Below are positions 27,501 to 37,587 of a stretch of DNA of 64,000 nucleotides, piece by piece. Both the position numbers and the translations under genes were made by a program. Location: the NCBI GenBank assembly GCA_005281725.1, contig SSBO01000003.1:9036479-9100478 (forward strand). The letters are read 5' to 3'. How positions within the stretch are numbered: position 1 is the first letter of the stretch; every line of letters begins with the position of its first letter. A model generated the notes under the pieces. It was not told the origin of the DNA, searched no databases, and saw nothing but the letters and a program-made list of their open reading frames with translations. The stretch comes from Wuchereria bancrofti. Lineage: Eukaryota > Nematoda > Chromadorea > Rhabditida > Onchocercidae.

Positions 27501-30500
27501 AACAATCACGCAACGTAAAAGTTCATCACCACAATCGGTTAGTTTAAAATAAATTTTTATTTATATTTAGAACTGATATTTTGCAAAAAAAAAAAAAAAA
27601 AGAAAAGAAAAAAGCTATTTTTTTAAAAAAAATAGCTTTTTTTTAGTAAAATGTTAGTAAAATATTCTATTTTAATAACAAATCTTTTTTTAATTTAATA
27701 ATTTTTTCGTAAGTTTTTCTTTTTTTCTTTATTTACTTACTCGTTTTTCTATTCTGTTTAAGCAAGATGGTGCTGGTGAATTACTGAGACATCCATCATT
27801 GGAAAGTGTCACCAGTCATCGATCATCAATGAGCTCTTCCAGTAAAGGAAGTAAAACAGATAAAAGCAGTTTAAATAGTTTCGGCAAACAAGGCAAAAAA
27901 AGTTGGGTAAGTAGTAATAAAATGGAATTTTTTTATAAGAAAAGTTTTTTTTTGAAATTTTATCATTTTTAAATGGAAATTTAATAATATTTCATTTATA
28001 GATATTACGGAATACTTTTCCTCTTTTTTTACGTTGCAAGAAATCATTAATCGAATATAGAAAGAAAAGTTATTAAATTAAAATTTATTTACATTTAACA
28101 TGAAATACTATTTCTCAATTTATTAGTTTACCAATTGATTACTCTCATAATGTTTAAATAAATATAATTTTTTTTAAAATCATTTTATACAGACAGCAAG
28201 CGTTGATTGTCAGGTAATGTTTATTAAATTATTTAAATTATTGGATAATCAATTATTCTTTTTTTCCTAGCTCTTTGTACAACTCCCCTCTTTTTTGAAA
28301 ACTTCAAAATTCATAATAAAATTTTGAGGAATATTTGGAATAAATAGTGATATTATTACTTTCCTTATTTGTTTACTTATTTACATATTAGCATTTGTTT
28401 ATTTACTGCATGTATGCTTATGTTAATGTTGTTGCTTTTCCATATTGTTTGTTTTGTTGATGATTCATATTTTTGTGACTTGAATGTATTTTTTGTTTTT
28501 TATTTTTTGTTTTTATTATTACTGAAGTTTCTTTATAATTTTTAGATAAGAAGTTCATTTTCAAAATTCACAAAAAGTAAGAAAACAAAGAGTTGTTCAG
28601 TATCGGATGCGGAACAGTCACCGATGCATACTTCTAGTTCACCATCAAACCTGAAACCAATTTCAGGAAGTGCTAGCAGGTTAATTACTGGAATTTATTT
28701 TTTTGAAATGAAATGGAAATGTGAACGATGATTTTTCTACATGATTAATTTATTAATTTATTTTTATAACCCGATAAAAATTAGCTTAATGATAATTTTA
28801 GACTAATTTCAGATTAGATGAATTAGAAATGGTACCACAAGTTGTGGAACTTAAAAAACAATTAGAGGATAAAGATTCAGCATTAACTGATGTACGTTTG
28901 GATGCGCTTGATAAGGCACGTGAAGTTGATATTCTCAAGGAAACGATTAATAGATTAAAAGTGAGAATATTTTCTTTTTTTTTTAAATTTTAAATATGTT
29001 TTATTGAAATTGTAGAAATAATTTCATAAATTAAACTATAAAATAAAATAAAATATGAAATTGAATATGTTACAATTAAAAATGTTTATACCTTATTTGT
29101 TATTTGATATGATGAAAAAAAAAAATGAGTTTTTGAGTATATTTAAATTAGAAATAATTGACAGAAAAAAAATCCTTTTTTAATTTTTCAGAATGAAAAT
29201 AAAATTTTGAAGCAAAATTATACAATGTTAGAAAGACGAATGAGAGCTGAAAGTCGTACCAATTCACAGCAATCATTACCAACTCTACCGGATGATGATC
29301 CGGTTTATGAAATACCACCAAATAATGAACGATGTTTAACCGGAAGTATGAGCTTTAAGTGTAAATTTTCAATCGATCCTTTCTATTATTTAATCGCTAA
29401 AGTTAATTCTAAAATTATTAATTAAAATTTTTAATATTTGTAATTATTCATTTTTATTACTAATTAATGACAACATTTATATATATACAATGAATTTGAT
29501 ACAAAGAAAAAAAAATGGTAATTCATTTTTTTTTTTTAGTATAAATTTTCAAATAATTTAATTACATATTCAAAATGAATTTTTAATTTTAATTTCAGAT
29601 GGAACAAATTGTTTGAAAGTAACAGTAAGCGTCGATTTTAGCGGTTTATTACGACCACGTTCGTTAGCCGGTGAAGTATCTATTGGTTTTATACAGTTAC
29701 CTTCTTCAACTATTACTTGGGAAATTTTTGATGCTGAACTTTTCAAACTTTTTGATGTTAGTAGAATTTTTTTTTAATTCTTTTTATACTTTTAGCAAAA
29801 TTTAAATTTTAAAATTTACTTCAAAAATACTACAAATTATACTTAATACAAAAATTCAATATTTAATTAGTAAAATATTGTGTACAGTTGTAACTCATAT
29901 TCAATTAAAGTAATCAAATTATTTCTCTCAGTGATCAGAAAGGTCAATTATTATTTAATTGATTTATTTAATTTATTATAACTGAGAAATGATAATAATG
30001 CATTTTTAGAATTTTACTAATTTATACATTTTTTTTAGGATTATATGGCAAAAATTGATTCAAATAAGGCTTTAGAATTAAATAGTCATGAATCAATAAT
30101 TGGATATGAATTTGGTGATTTTATTCGAGATATTGAAACTAATTCCGCTCCATCACCTATACCAGCTGATGTACTCACACATAATCATGATATTCGCATC
30201 TATTTAAGAGGTGATAAATTTAATTTACTGATACTTACTGATCAAATGATCAAATTAATCAATTAGAACACTTCAACAAATGTATGAGTATTTGTATAAT
30301 TACTTATTTTAATTTAAAAATAAAACAAATTCTAACTGCTACCATTTCTATTCCTATAGTTAAATTTGAATACAATATATATGATAATATTTCAAGTAAA
30401 TAAATTATGATTATTTAATCATAAGCAATGATTTAAATTTTTATCAAATGATGAAACTTTTATTTCTATTTTATTTAGGATCAATTATATAATGTAGAAT

Positions 30501-33500
30501 GATTTTAGATGGATTAATTTGTTACTGTGAAAAAAAAAAAAAAGGGAAGAAAAGAAAAAACATCTCTCTTCCATTTTATCTTATTTACTTGAAATATTAT
30601 TATAATTAATAGAAGTATTAATTAATAGAAATGAAATATGTTAAAAAGAGTTGGAAAAGAAAAAAAAAACAAAACTGTTTGATAGAAAAATATTTGTAAA
30701 ATGAATGAGTGAATGATTATGTATGATAATTATGATAAAAAATGATATTTCAAGTAATGTATTATTATTATTTGTGTTTGAAATATCTTTTTATTTTACT
30801 AATATCTATATTTATTTATATATATATAGTTTTACTATCATACATACAATATATAAGTTTTACTTTATAATATGTAAGTAATATACTGTATGTAAGTTTT
30901 ACTTTGTAGTTTTACTTTATAATATAAAAGAGAAAAAAAGTCAAATATATAAATTTTGCTATCATAAATTTGTAAAATGAATGAATGAATTATTATGTAT
31001 GACATTGATGTTTACTTAAATGTATTATTATTATTATTTGTTTCATTTATTTATCCTCTATATTAATGTAGATTCTTTCTCTCTTTTAATATATTATTTT
31101 CATTTAGAAAAAAAAAGAGAAAGTGAAGCAAATTAATGAGATTTTTTGTTTACAGGTGTAACACAACGTAGTGTTGATGGCCTTGTAATGGATTGTTTAT
31201 TTCCACGATCTACAATTGAACTTTTATTAAAAGCATTATTTCAAAATCGTCGTTTGGTACTATTTGGTGCAACCGGAATTGGTAAATCAAATTTAGCACG
31301 TTTATTAGCTCGATATTTATGTATCAAAATTGGTGGAACAATGCAGAATACCATTGTTGATATTAAAATTGGTGATGATGATAATGATCGAAATATTGCA
31401 CAGGTTAATTAATTATTATTTCATTTGCAAAAAAAAAACTCTATGTATTAATTTTGTTTACAGGTAGTAACATAATGATTGAAAATTGTAATATAAAAAA
31501 ATTGTTTAATTAATTAATTTAACACAAATAAAATTATATTTTAATGATTTTACATTTATTTTTTTATTTAATTTTTAATTCTGAATTAGAATTTAGGTAC
31601 AAAAACAATTAGAAACATTGCTACGTTCAACAAAACCTGTAATTATTTTATTGGATAATATTCAACGACATCGTATCGCTTTTCTTAGTTCATCATTTAG
31701 TACCGTTGATACACCATCAAAAGAAGGACCATATGTAATTTGTACTGTAAATCGTGCATCACAATTACCTGAATTAGAGGTAATTTTCTCTCTCTCTCTC
31801 TCTCTTTCTCTTTTAAAAATGAGAAAAGAAAATATTTTAATTAATATAAAATTATTGTGAAAATTATTTAGAGCATGAGAGTGAGAGAGAATAATTCTTT
31901 CATTACATTAATTCATAATTCATTAATCTCTTAATTAAAATTTGATTTAATTATAATAATATTCATCACAAATACTGATTATGATATAATTTGATTTGAT
32001 TAATATATTCAATTTTTTTTTTCTTTTAATAATTTGTAATGATTATAATATAATTGATTATAACATAATCTGACTTGATTAGTATATTCAATTTTTTTTT
32101 TTCTTTTAATAATTTAAATATATCTAATAGTTTTTTCAAATAAATCTCATTGAATTTATTAAAAGTTATATATACGTGTACTTTTTTTTTTTAATTCCAA
32201 AATTTTTAGGTTCAACATAATTTTCGAATGTTTTTATTACCTAATAATATGGATGCAATTCGTGGTTATATGGGACGATTTTTACGACGTCGCATTTTAG
32301 AGAAAGAATTTGGTGATGATGAACGATCATCACCTCAAATATTTCGAGTTGTTGAATTTTTGCCACGTGTTTTATCATCGGTGAATGCAGTAAGTAAATA
32401 AAAATTTAATTTATAAGCAATATTTTGAATTATTTCAACTACTTTTTCAACTTTCTATTTAATTATTCAAGAATATTAGAAATATTTAAATTTTTATTTA
32501 TTCATAAATTGCGGAAAAAAAAAATAGTAAGAATAAGTATGAATAGATAATAATTCTTGTTTAAAATGTTATTTATTTGCGGTAAAAAATTCGTACTTTG
32601 GAAATTAGCATAAAACTTTGTATAAATAATGAATTATAGTTTATCGAGAAAGCAAATTCTCGAGATGTAACAATAGGACCACGTCTATTTCTTCAATGTC
32701 CATTAAATGTTATGCAATCACGCGAATGGTTTATCAAATTATGGAATCAAATGATAATTCCATATATGATTAAAGTAGCTAAAGAAGGTTATTATTATTA
32801 TTATTTGATCTTTATCACTTTTTTTTGATACAGTTAAAATTTAACATTAAATTTTTTAATAGTTTAATTAAATAAGGCTTTTTTTTTTGGTTTAAATAGT
32901 TTAAGTTAAATAGTACATAAATAGTAAATAGTTAGGTTATTATTATTATTATCTGATCTTTATCATTTTTTTTTGATACAGTTAAAATTTAACATTAAAT
33001 TTTTTAACAGTTTAATTAAATAAGGCTTATTTTTTTTAGTTTAAATAGTTTAAGTTAAATAATACATAAGTAGTTAATAGTAAAATGGTACATTAAATAG
33101 TTTAAGGCTTATTTTGATTCAATTAGTAGTGCTTAATATCAATCTAACATAATAGCTATTTTGTTGTATTTGAAATTTTTTAAAATAATATCTTCCAATT
33201 GTTTTTATTACATTACATTTGTTTACATTTTTTTAGATTAAAAAAAAAACATTATTTAAATCAAAATTTTATAATAAACTTGAAATTAATAGATTTAATG
33301 TGGAAAAAAAATTTGAAAAAAAAATTAAATGCTATCCAAATTTAATTCATTTTTTTTTTTCTTTCAAATATTTATTGCTTAATTTTTTTTTTTTTTTTTT
33401 CATAGGTGTAAAAGTACTTGGACGATGTGGTAGTTTTGAAGATCCAACTGATTTTGTTTGTGAGCAATGGCCTTGGTTAGAAGGACCAACTGCGGAACAA

Positions 33501-33632
33501 GTTTTGCAACGATTGTCACCGATCAAAGAATCGATATCAAATCAAACAAATAATGCGCAATTTGATCCATTAGAAGCATTAATTCGAATTCAAGCTAATA
33601 ATGCTAGTTCACAGCAAGAAATGGTACAATAA
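551..33632 (+). CDS. unc-53: UNC-53 / neuron navigator (NAV) homologue, 5'-partial
   Basis: Cytoskeleton-linked guidance protein; C. elegans UNC-53 directs longitudinal cell and axon migration (family knowledge). Manually threaded exons: 551-712, 4208-4337, 14852-14929, 16427-16706, 18005-18203, 20678-20765, 21332-21471, 22740-22982, 24977-25082, 25590-25731, 26486-26668, 27415-27537, 27763-27906, 28193-28213, 28546-28679, 28813-28960, 29192-29345, 29599-29756, 30039-30210, 31156-31403, 31597-31779, 32210-32389, 32640-32787, 33406-33632 (TAA). Phases agree at every junction; about 1,262 residues. NAV hallmarks are the SGYLSEGE motif in the first exon, a Ser-rich SSLSSGISENFDDIS stretch, the KKSW/IRSSFSKF basic motif, coiled coils, Walker A GATGIGKS, and a C-terminal VLGRCGSFEDP block. 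The N-terminal calponin-homology part expected for the family lies upstream of the window. The donor of exon 22740 is uncertain: 22982 or 23003 both keep frame. The family call is very secure; individual exon edges are moderately so. Confidence 0.93.
713..4207 (+). other. unc-53 intron (3.5 kb), no coding seen
   Basis: AT-rich intron between exons 551-712 and 4208-4337. It holds an ATT/GTT microsatellite region (1390-1670), a 28-base direct repeat (3571-3598 and 3620-3647), and many homopolymer A/T runs. No supported exon or RNA gene. Confidence 0.6.
1390..1670. repeat. ATT/GTT-rich microsatellite region
   Basis: Interrupted (ATT)n that grades into GTTGTTGTT at 1609-1629. It also contains a local duplication of a segment with TTTAGTAGTAATACTAGTG and GATAAGTG (1508-1540 and 1558-1590). 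Confidence 0.7.
4351..4640. repeat. Tandem repeat, period about 123, 2.3 copies
   Basis: Copies begin with TTTGTAT at 4351, 4475 and 4597. Each contains TAATTAATGA/GATG, TTATGAAAGTTTTTT and an A/T-rich tail. It lies directly after the exon 4208-4337 donor. Confidence 0.75.
8731..8943 (+). other. 70-codon ORF in duplicated intron block (copy 1), function unknown
   Basis: ATG to TAA ORF starting MEEMRMEVELGYMFDINDS, with mixed, protein-like composition (about 8% Asp, few low-complexity runs), unlike most ORFs in this intron. The identical ORF occurs at 9620-9832. It sits on the sense strand inside an unc-53 intron and lacks clear splice acceptor and donor pairing that would join phase-2 neighbours. 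It could be a chance ORF, a cryptic exon or a nested small gene; I do not recognise it. Confidence 0.2.
9620..9832 (+). other. 70-codon ORF in duplicated intron block (copy 2)
   Basis: Identical at protein level to the ORF at 8731-8943 and carried by the second copy of the duplicated block. It is probably the same locus represented twice in the assembly. No recognised family. Confidence 0.2.
10383..10810. repeat. Higher-order tandem repeat, period about 190
   Basis: Built from AATATCTAATCAGTTACTG and TTATCAATTATCATTTAA modules. The leading module recurs at 10383, 10433, 10531, 10623 and 10723, giving a 190-192 base larger period with two sub-units per copy. Confidence 0.75.
14127..14283. repeat. 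Inverted repeat with 24-base perfect arms
   Basis: Arm 14127-14150 (core GAATTGCTATCGTTATA) is the reverse complement of 14260-14283, with partial pairing continuing inward. The loop is about 109 bases. It may be a small MITE relic or an RNA hairpin. Confidence 0.75.
14549..14596. repeat. Perfect 16-bp stem hairpin
   Basis: ATTTTATCACTTATCA at 14549-14564 is the exact reverse complement of 14581-14596, with a 16-base loop. Confidence 0.8.
15804..16426. repeat. Intronic tandem array ending at a splice acceptor
   Basis: Four diverged copies, marked by TATATTTAACCTATAAATA at 15804, 15938, 16086 and 16277, with intervals of 134-191 bases. Each contains ACAGGTA-like modules and TATGATGATTAATACTTAAA. 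Three copies include an AG (15925-15926, 16073-16074, 16265-16266) followed by TTCTTTATCTG-like sequence, resembling the real acceptor and exon start at 16425-16437. Confidence 0.8.
16707..18004 (+). other. unc-53 intron, no coding seen
   Basis: Intron of 1.3 kb with a GA tract (17363-17392) and a TTCATTCATTCA stretch (17840-17872). An A/K-coding ORF at 17147-17332 is low complexity and judged spurious. Confidence 0.55.
18280..18710. repeat. Diverged intronic tandem repeat, about 3 copies
   Basis: Segments beginning TTCTAATAT(A/G)AAA at about 18279, 18512 and 18647 share AAATGA(T/C)…AAAATTAGTCAA, ATCAATCAATAAA and TCTACTTTC or TGTACTTTC modules with variable spacing. Confidence 0.55.
19691..19758. 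repeat. Hairpin with 14-bp perfect stem
   Basis: ATAAATGATTTATA (19691-19704) pairs with TATAAATCATTTAT (19745-19758). An inner ATGAT/ATCAT pairing extends the stem. Confidence 0.7.
20910..21020. repeat. (ATT)n microsatellite
   Basis: Interrupted ATT run in the 0.57 kb intron between exons 20678-20765 and 21332-21471. A GA tract follows at 21171-21188. Confidence 0.8.
21472..22739 (+). other. unc-53 intron, no coding seen
   Basis: Intron of 1.27 kb of A/T-rich sequence without a clear repeat array, ending TTTTTATAG before exon 22740. Confidence 0.55.
23023..23701. repeat. Long (ATC/ATT)n microsatellite, about 680 bases
   Basis: Continuous interrupted trinucleotide array (TCATTATCA-type units, with CATATCATTGCCATTATCA recurring as a higher-order unit) inside the intron between exons 22740 and 24977. 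It creates long spurious open frames rich in His, Ile, Ser and Tyr. Confidence 0.92.
23952..24063. repeat. 28-base minisatellite, 4 perfect copies
   Basis: Unit starting CTTTTAATAATTTGATAATT repeats at 23952, 23980, 24008 and 24036 with no differences visible in the first three. Confidence 0.92.
24064..24976 (+). other. Rest of unc-53 intron, no coding seen
   Basis: AT-rich sequence after the minisatellite, with a less biased stretch at 24500-24600 (CAAGCCGTACGTGGAAATC). No coding or RNA signal recognised. Confidence 0.45.
25083..25589 (+). other. unc-53 intron with (TTAA)n run
   Basis: Short intron containing TTAATTAATTAATTAATT at 25308-25327. Nothing else is recognised. Confidence 0.5.
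25732..26485 (+). other. unc-53 intron, no coding seen
   Basis: Contains a GA tract (26000-26014) and pyrimidine runs before the TTTAG acceptor at 26485. No other signal. Confidence 0.5.
26669..27414 (+). other. unc-53 intron with short duplicated segments
   Basis: AATATTATCATA(C/T)TAACTTATT recurs at about 27160, 27278 and 27296, followed each time by AAGTAATATATTTATGTTA-like sequence. The acceptor used is the second of two near 27390-27414, because it keeps frame. Confidence 0.5.
27608..27642. repeat. 17-bp stem hairpin in a short intron
   Basis: AAAAAAGCTATTTTTTT followed immediately by its reverse complement, within the 225-base intron between exons 27415-27537 and 27763-27906. Confidence 0.8.
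28193..28213 (+). other. unc-53: 21-base in-frame microexon of unc-53
   Basis: A 21-base segment encoding TASVDCQ, preceded by TTTTATACAG and followed by GTAATG, phase 0 on both sides. The flanking exons (…KKSW and IRSSFSKF…) are also phase 0 and join without it into a continuous basic motif, so it may be a cassette exon. It is a splice prediction only. Confidence 0.55.
30211..31155 (+). other. unc-53 intron with small repeats
   Basis: Contains AGTTTTACTTTATAATAT-like units repeated at about 30828-30922 and an ATGAATGA(A/G)TGATTATGTATGA-type direct repeat (30700 and 30975). No exon seen. Confidence 0.5.
31780..32209 (+). other. unc-53 intron with CT tract and local duplication
   Basis: CT tract at 31787-31808. 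A duplicated segment (GATTAATATATTCAATTTTT at about 31998 and GATTAGTATATTCAATTTTT at about 32077, period near 80). Confidence 0.55.
32787..33083. repeat. 148-base tandem duplication next to a splice donor
   Basis: Copy 1 starts at the end of exon 32640-32787 (GGTTATTATT…) and copy 2 at 32935. Both contain TTTTTTTGATACAGTTAAAA and TTTAATTAAATAAGGCTT. The second copy therefore repeats the donor-like GGTTATTATT. Confidence 0.85.
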
Positions 33633-36600
33633 GGCCTAATTTTATTGTAAAATTACGAAAAAATAAACAAACAAACAAAGCATTTTTGAAAATTATATCA
33701 TTTTTTTTTTTTTTGTCTTTTATTAATTTGAATTTTATATATGATAAATTTAATTGTTTAACATTTATTCACTAATATATTTGTCATTTTGCTCATAAAT
33801 AATAAATTCATTTATTTCTTTTTGTATTATCAATTATCACTGATTTATTGTATTTATCAATTAACTATTCAAATTTTGCAAGGATAATATTTATTCAATG
33901 TGTAACAGAAATATATGTTTAAGTAATTCCAGCTTTTTTTTTATCTTATCAAATCTTATCAATGTTGTGTGTATGTATATTTATATATGTGTATTTTTTT
34001 TTTAAGTTAATTTTATGTTTTTCGGAAAACTGGATTTTAATCAAGCTTTTCCGGTGTATTTTATTCGTATCATATATGCATTCCTTTCTTTGTTACGACT
34101 TATTCCAATTTTTAATCCAAAAATTCATTTTGTTTATTCTGATCTGATGCACATATTTTTCCGGAATATATAATTTTAGTTTATGAAAAGCAAACAAAAA
34201 AAAAAAAAAAAATTCAATGAATGCAAAATTTTATTTGAACTAGTATCTTTCGAACTTTTATTCCAACTTTTATTTTTATGTATCTTTCGAAATATTCCAA
34301 CTTTTATTTATTTCATTTTATTTACTTTTTTTTAAAATGTATCCGGTTGCCTTAGGCTGTATATTTTAAGCCTTTTTAGCAATCACTTTTTTTTTTTTTT
34401 TTGTTTACAAATATATATGTAAATATAATTGTCATATATTTTGACATAATTTAATGCTATGGTTGTAATTACAACATCGAAATTACTTGTATACTCCTCC
34501 TAAGGCTCTCTGCCAGATTTCACGGGTTTTTCTTAATATTATTTCATTTTAATTACTATCAATTTATTTTTAAAATTTTCAATGTTTTGTGGTCGTTAAC
34601 GTTTATCAATTATTATCATCAATTCTTTTCGTTTACATTCTGCATTTTATTGTCAGAAGCCATCAAGTTGAAATATCATACAAATTTCAAGTTGAAGGTT
34701 GAAACACTTTTTTTTTTTTTTTTTTTTTTTTAAATATTCCTTCACAAATTCATTTTGCTTATCTTTCATTCAGTCTAACGGATAATATCCATCCAGTTGA
34801 CTTATAAAGAATAATTTTTCTTTGTTATATCTTTAAAACAAAAACAAAAAAAAAAAAAAACTAATTTCTCATTAATTATTAATAATACATTTATAATCTT
34901 TTAAATCTTTTATTGATAGCGAATGAATTTTAAGGAATTTATCATCCTAGCAAATTAATAGTCTGTGATTATTAGTTATTGTAAGTTATTCAACGATATT
35001 TTTTATTTAAATTTGTTTAAAAACATTTCTTCACAATCATCTTTTCTACTTGCCATTTCATTTTTATTTCATTTTATTTATGTTAAATGATACTTTAAAC
35101 TTTCAATAAATGCTGCCAATTTCTTCGTTTCTTTTCTTTTCGCCCACTTTCAGCAGTTGTTTTTTTTTTTTTTTTTTTAATTTAACTTAAAATAGTAATA
35201 TAATATAAATACTTCATAGTACTCAAATAGTTGTATAGCAGTTTTTCAACCAAAAATATGCTATTGTAAACGTTCAAATTGTGAAAGTTTAACATTTAAA
35301 AAGTTTATATCTTGAAAATGCTATATAAAGCAATTTTAATTTTGAAATTAAATTATAACATTCTTAGAATGTGTTTTATTGACATTCTAAAATTTATGCT
35401 GCAAGTTAATTTCGTTTTTGTACATTAAATTTCATTCATCATTTATGCTCTGCAAAAAAAGTGTTGGAGTAGTTGCAAGCATAATAAACAATTTTCTAAA
35501 AATTCTCGATTCTCGAAAGCTGATAAGACAGGTTGTTAGTGATATGAANNNNNNNNNNNNNNNNNNNNNNNNNNNNNNNNNNNNNNNNNNNNNNNNNNNN
35601 NNNNNNNNNNNNNNNNNNNNNNNNNNNNNNNNNNNNNNNNNNNNNNNNNNNNNNNNNNNNNNNNNNNNNNNNNNNNNNNNNNNNNNNNNNNNNNNNNNNN
35701 NNNNNNNNNNNNNNNNNNNNNNNNNNNNNNNNNNNNNNNNNNNNNNNNNNNNNNNNNNNNNNNNNNNNNNNNNNNNNNNNNNNNNNNNNNNNNNNNNNNN
35801 NNNNNNNNNNNNNNNNNNNNNNNNNNNNNNNNNNNNNNNNNNNNNNNNNNNNNNNNNNNNNNNNNNNNNNNNNNNNNNNNNNNNNNNNNNNNNNNNNNNN
35901 NNNNNNNNNNNNNNNNNNNNNNNNNNNNNNNNNNNNNNNNNNNNNNNNNNNNNNNNNNNNNNNNNNNNNNGATTTCACTTCTTTGGTTTAGCTTTTTAAA
36001 AAATTAAATTTAAGAATGCAAAAATATCATTCATCCATACTAATAATAAATTCAATCGATTTAGGATAAATTTTAACTTTTATTTTACTATTAATGCATT
36101 TGAATTTCTTTTAAACGTTCATTTCAAATTCATTGCAATTTTTGTCACATCTTTGTTACACTTCGAGTATCAATTTGATTGCTAAGGTTTAAAAGTATTT
36201 TAATACAATTGGTGCAAAAGTTTTAAGCTAGTAAAAATTAATTAAAGCAAACAATCAACTTCAAATGGCATTATTAAATGTTTCAAATGGCAACTGTTTA
36301 ATTTGAAATTTTTTCTGGTGAAATGTGATTTTAATTAACGATCTATTATTTGTCATATTATGCATTTCTCAATTTGTCGCATCTTGAACTGTATAATTTT
36401 AGCATTTTATATATTTAGATTAATTGGAAAATCTATAATTTATTTATCGATGACACTCTAAATTTAAAATAAGATTTTAATTTCTGGAAAAAAAAGTAAT
36501 AATAATACTAATAGACAAGCAGATGGAGTAGAATAATGAGATTTTATTCTGATATCCTTGGTAAATACTATTCGATAATTTCGAAATATAATACACAATT

Positions 36601-37587
36601 CTAGTATTACTAATTAATTGAGATAATTAAACTTTAAAATTATCAATTTCACCGTATTTTTCATTCCGTTACAGATTATATCCAATCATATTTCTAGTTT
36701 TGATTATCATTCATTTTTTTGATATCATATTTATATCAAAAATTATTTCAAATTCATCCTTAACTTATTACATGTATAATTGATAAATTTAATAATCAAA
36801 TAATTTCTAATCAATGCATTCATTTCAAATGCAAATAATAGGAAAAGTAAGTACTGAAAGAATTCCTGTTGCACTGAAAATTTTTAATTTATTTAAAAGT
36901 TAAAATAGTTCCAGCAAGGTAGAGCAAGCAAATTTAAGATGAATTTGTAAAATAGTAGTGATAGGAATGGAATTTAAGATTTATCAAATAAACATTTTTA
37001 AAATAGTCCGTTAAAAAAAAATAATCTCTGAAACGATTAAAACAAATGTAGAAAAATGAAATTAAATTAATTCTGTTTTTAGCGCATTGCAAAAACTTTT
37101 TACTAATTACTGTATATTTTGTATAAAATTACCTAAACCCTTTCCATTTAACGATGTCAAAACTTTTTTTTTTTTTACTAATTTTAATTTCATTTTTTTT
37201 TTTATAGCTTAAAATTTTATTATTTTCATCCTAAATTTCTTAACCTTTACCTCCTATTTTTGCTTAACATAAATAATTCTACAACAATTAACAGTTAGCA
37301 ATTTATTTTTCATTTATTAATGATTATCATTTATCATTTTACAATTAATTTATAATTTTTGGATTTAACTTTTACTACTAAATTATTAATAATGTCAAAT
37401 GCATAGCAATTTTCTTAGAAAAAAAACATTTCATTTCTCACTCCTTGAATACAAATATAAATTAAAAACAAATAATTTTCAAAATTTATTATTACTCCAA
37501 CACTTTTTTAAATTTTATTAGATTAACAATTAGCAATTTGTTATTAAACACAAATAATTATAATTCATTTTAATTTATTTTCTTGTT
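33633..37587. other. Intergenic: unc-53 3' flank and scaffold gap
   Basis: AATAAA sites at 33662-33667 and 33801-33806 are candidate unc-53 polyadenylation signals. Long T/A runs follow. An assembly gap occupies 35549-35970. No gene recognised; frames spanning the gap are artefacts. Confidence 0.6.
35549..35970. other. Assembly gap (422 N)
   Basis: Run of N of unknown true length between GATATGAA and GATTTCAC. Confidence 0.99.

Larger units (their letters stand above)
26486..29345 (+). other. unc-53: unc-53 coiled-coil and basic-motif block
   Basis: Exons 26486-26668 (MEEKYEAEIRKLNREMQ start) and 27415-27537 encode a heptad-like helix. Exons 27763-27906 and 28546-28679 encode a Ser/Lys-rich linker with KKSW next to IRSSFSKFTKSKK. 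Exons 28813-28960 and 29192-29345 encode a second coiled coil (LKKQLEDKDSALTDVRL, ILKETINRLK) followed by an acidic, Pro-containing linker (LPDDDPVYEIPP). The order matches the part of NAV proteins that precedes the NTPase domain. The donor at 29346 (GTATGA) was chosen because it is the one that keeps frame with exon 29599; reading through to the GTGTAAAT donor at 29359 gives a stop. Confidence 0.8.
29599..33632 (+). other. unc-53: unc-53 C-terminal P-loop NTPase domain and tail
   Basis: Exons 29599-29756 and 30039-30210 encode a conserved all-beta-like lead-in (VSVDFSGLLRP, SIGFIQLP). Exon 31156-31403 carries Walker A GATGIGKS. Exon 31597-31779 carries a Walker B-like strand VIILLDNI, in which the residue after Asp is Asn rather than the Glu of most active AAA ATPases. 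Exon 32210-32389 encodes the GRFLRRRILEKE helix. Exons 32640-32787 and 33406-33632 encode the FLQCPL and VLGRCGSFEDP segments and a polar C-terminus ending SSQQEMVQ. This is the NAV-type AAA module; whether it hydrolyses ATP cannot be told from sequence. Confidence 0.88.

Noticed and set aside
29192..29425. Reading exon 29192 on to a stop at 29425 as an alternative gene end
   Set aside because: The donor at 29346 joins in frame to exon 29599, which continues the NAV domain; the extension is low-complexity intron.
35418..35999. Open frames spanning the N run
   Set aside because: They contain 140 or more unknown residues from the assembly gap.
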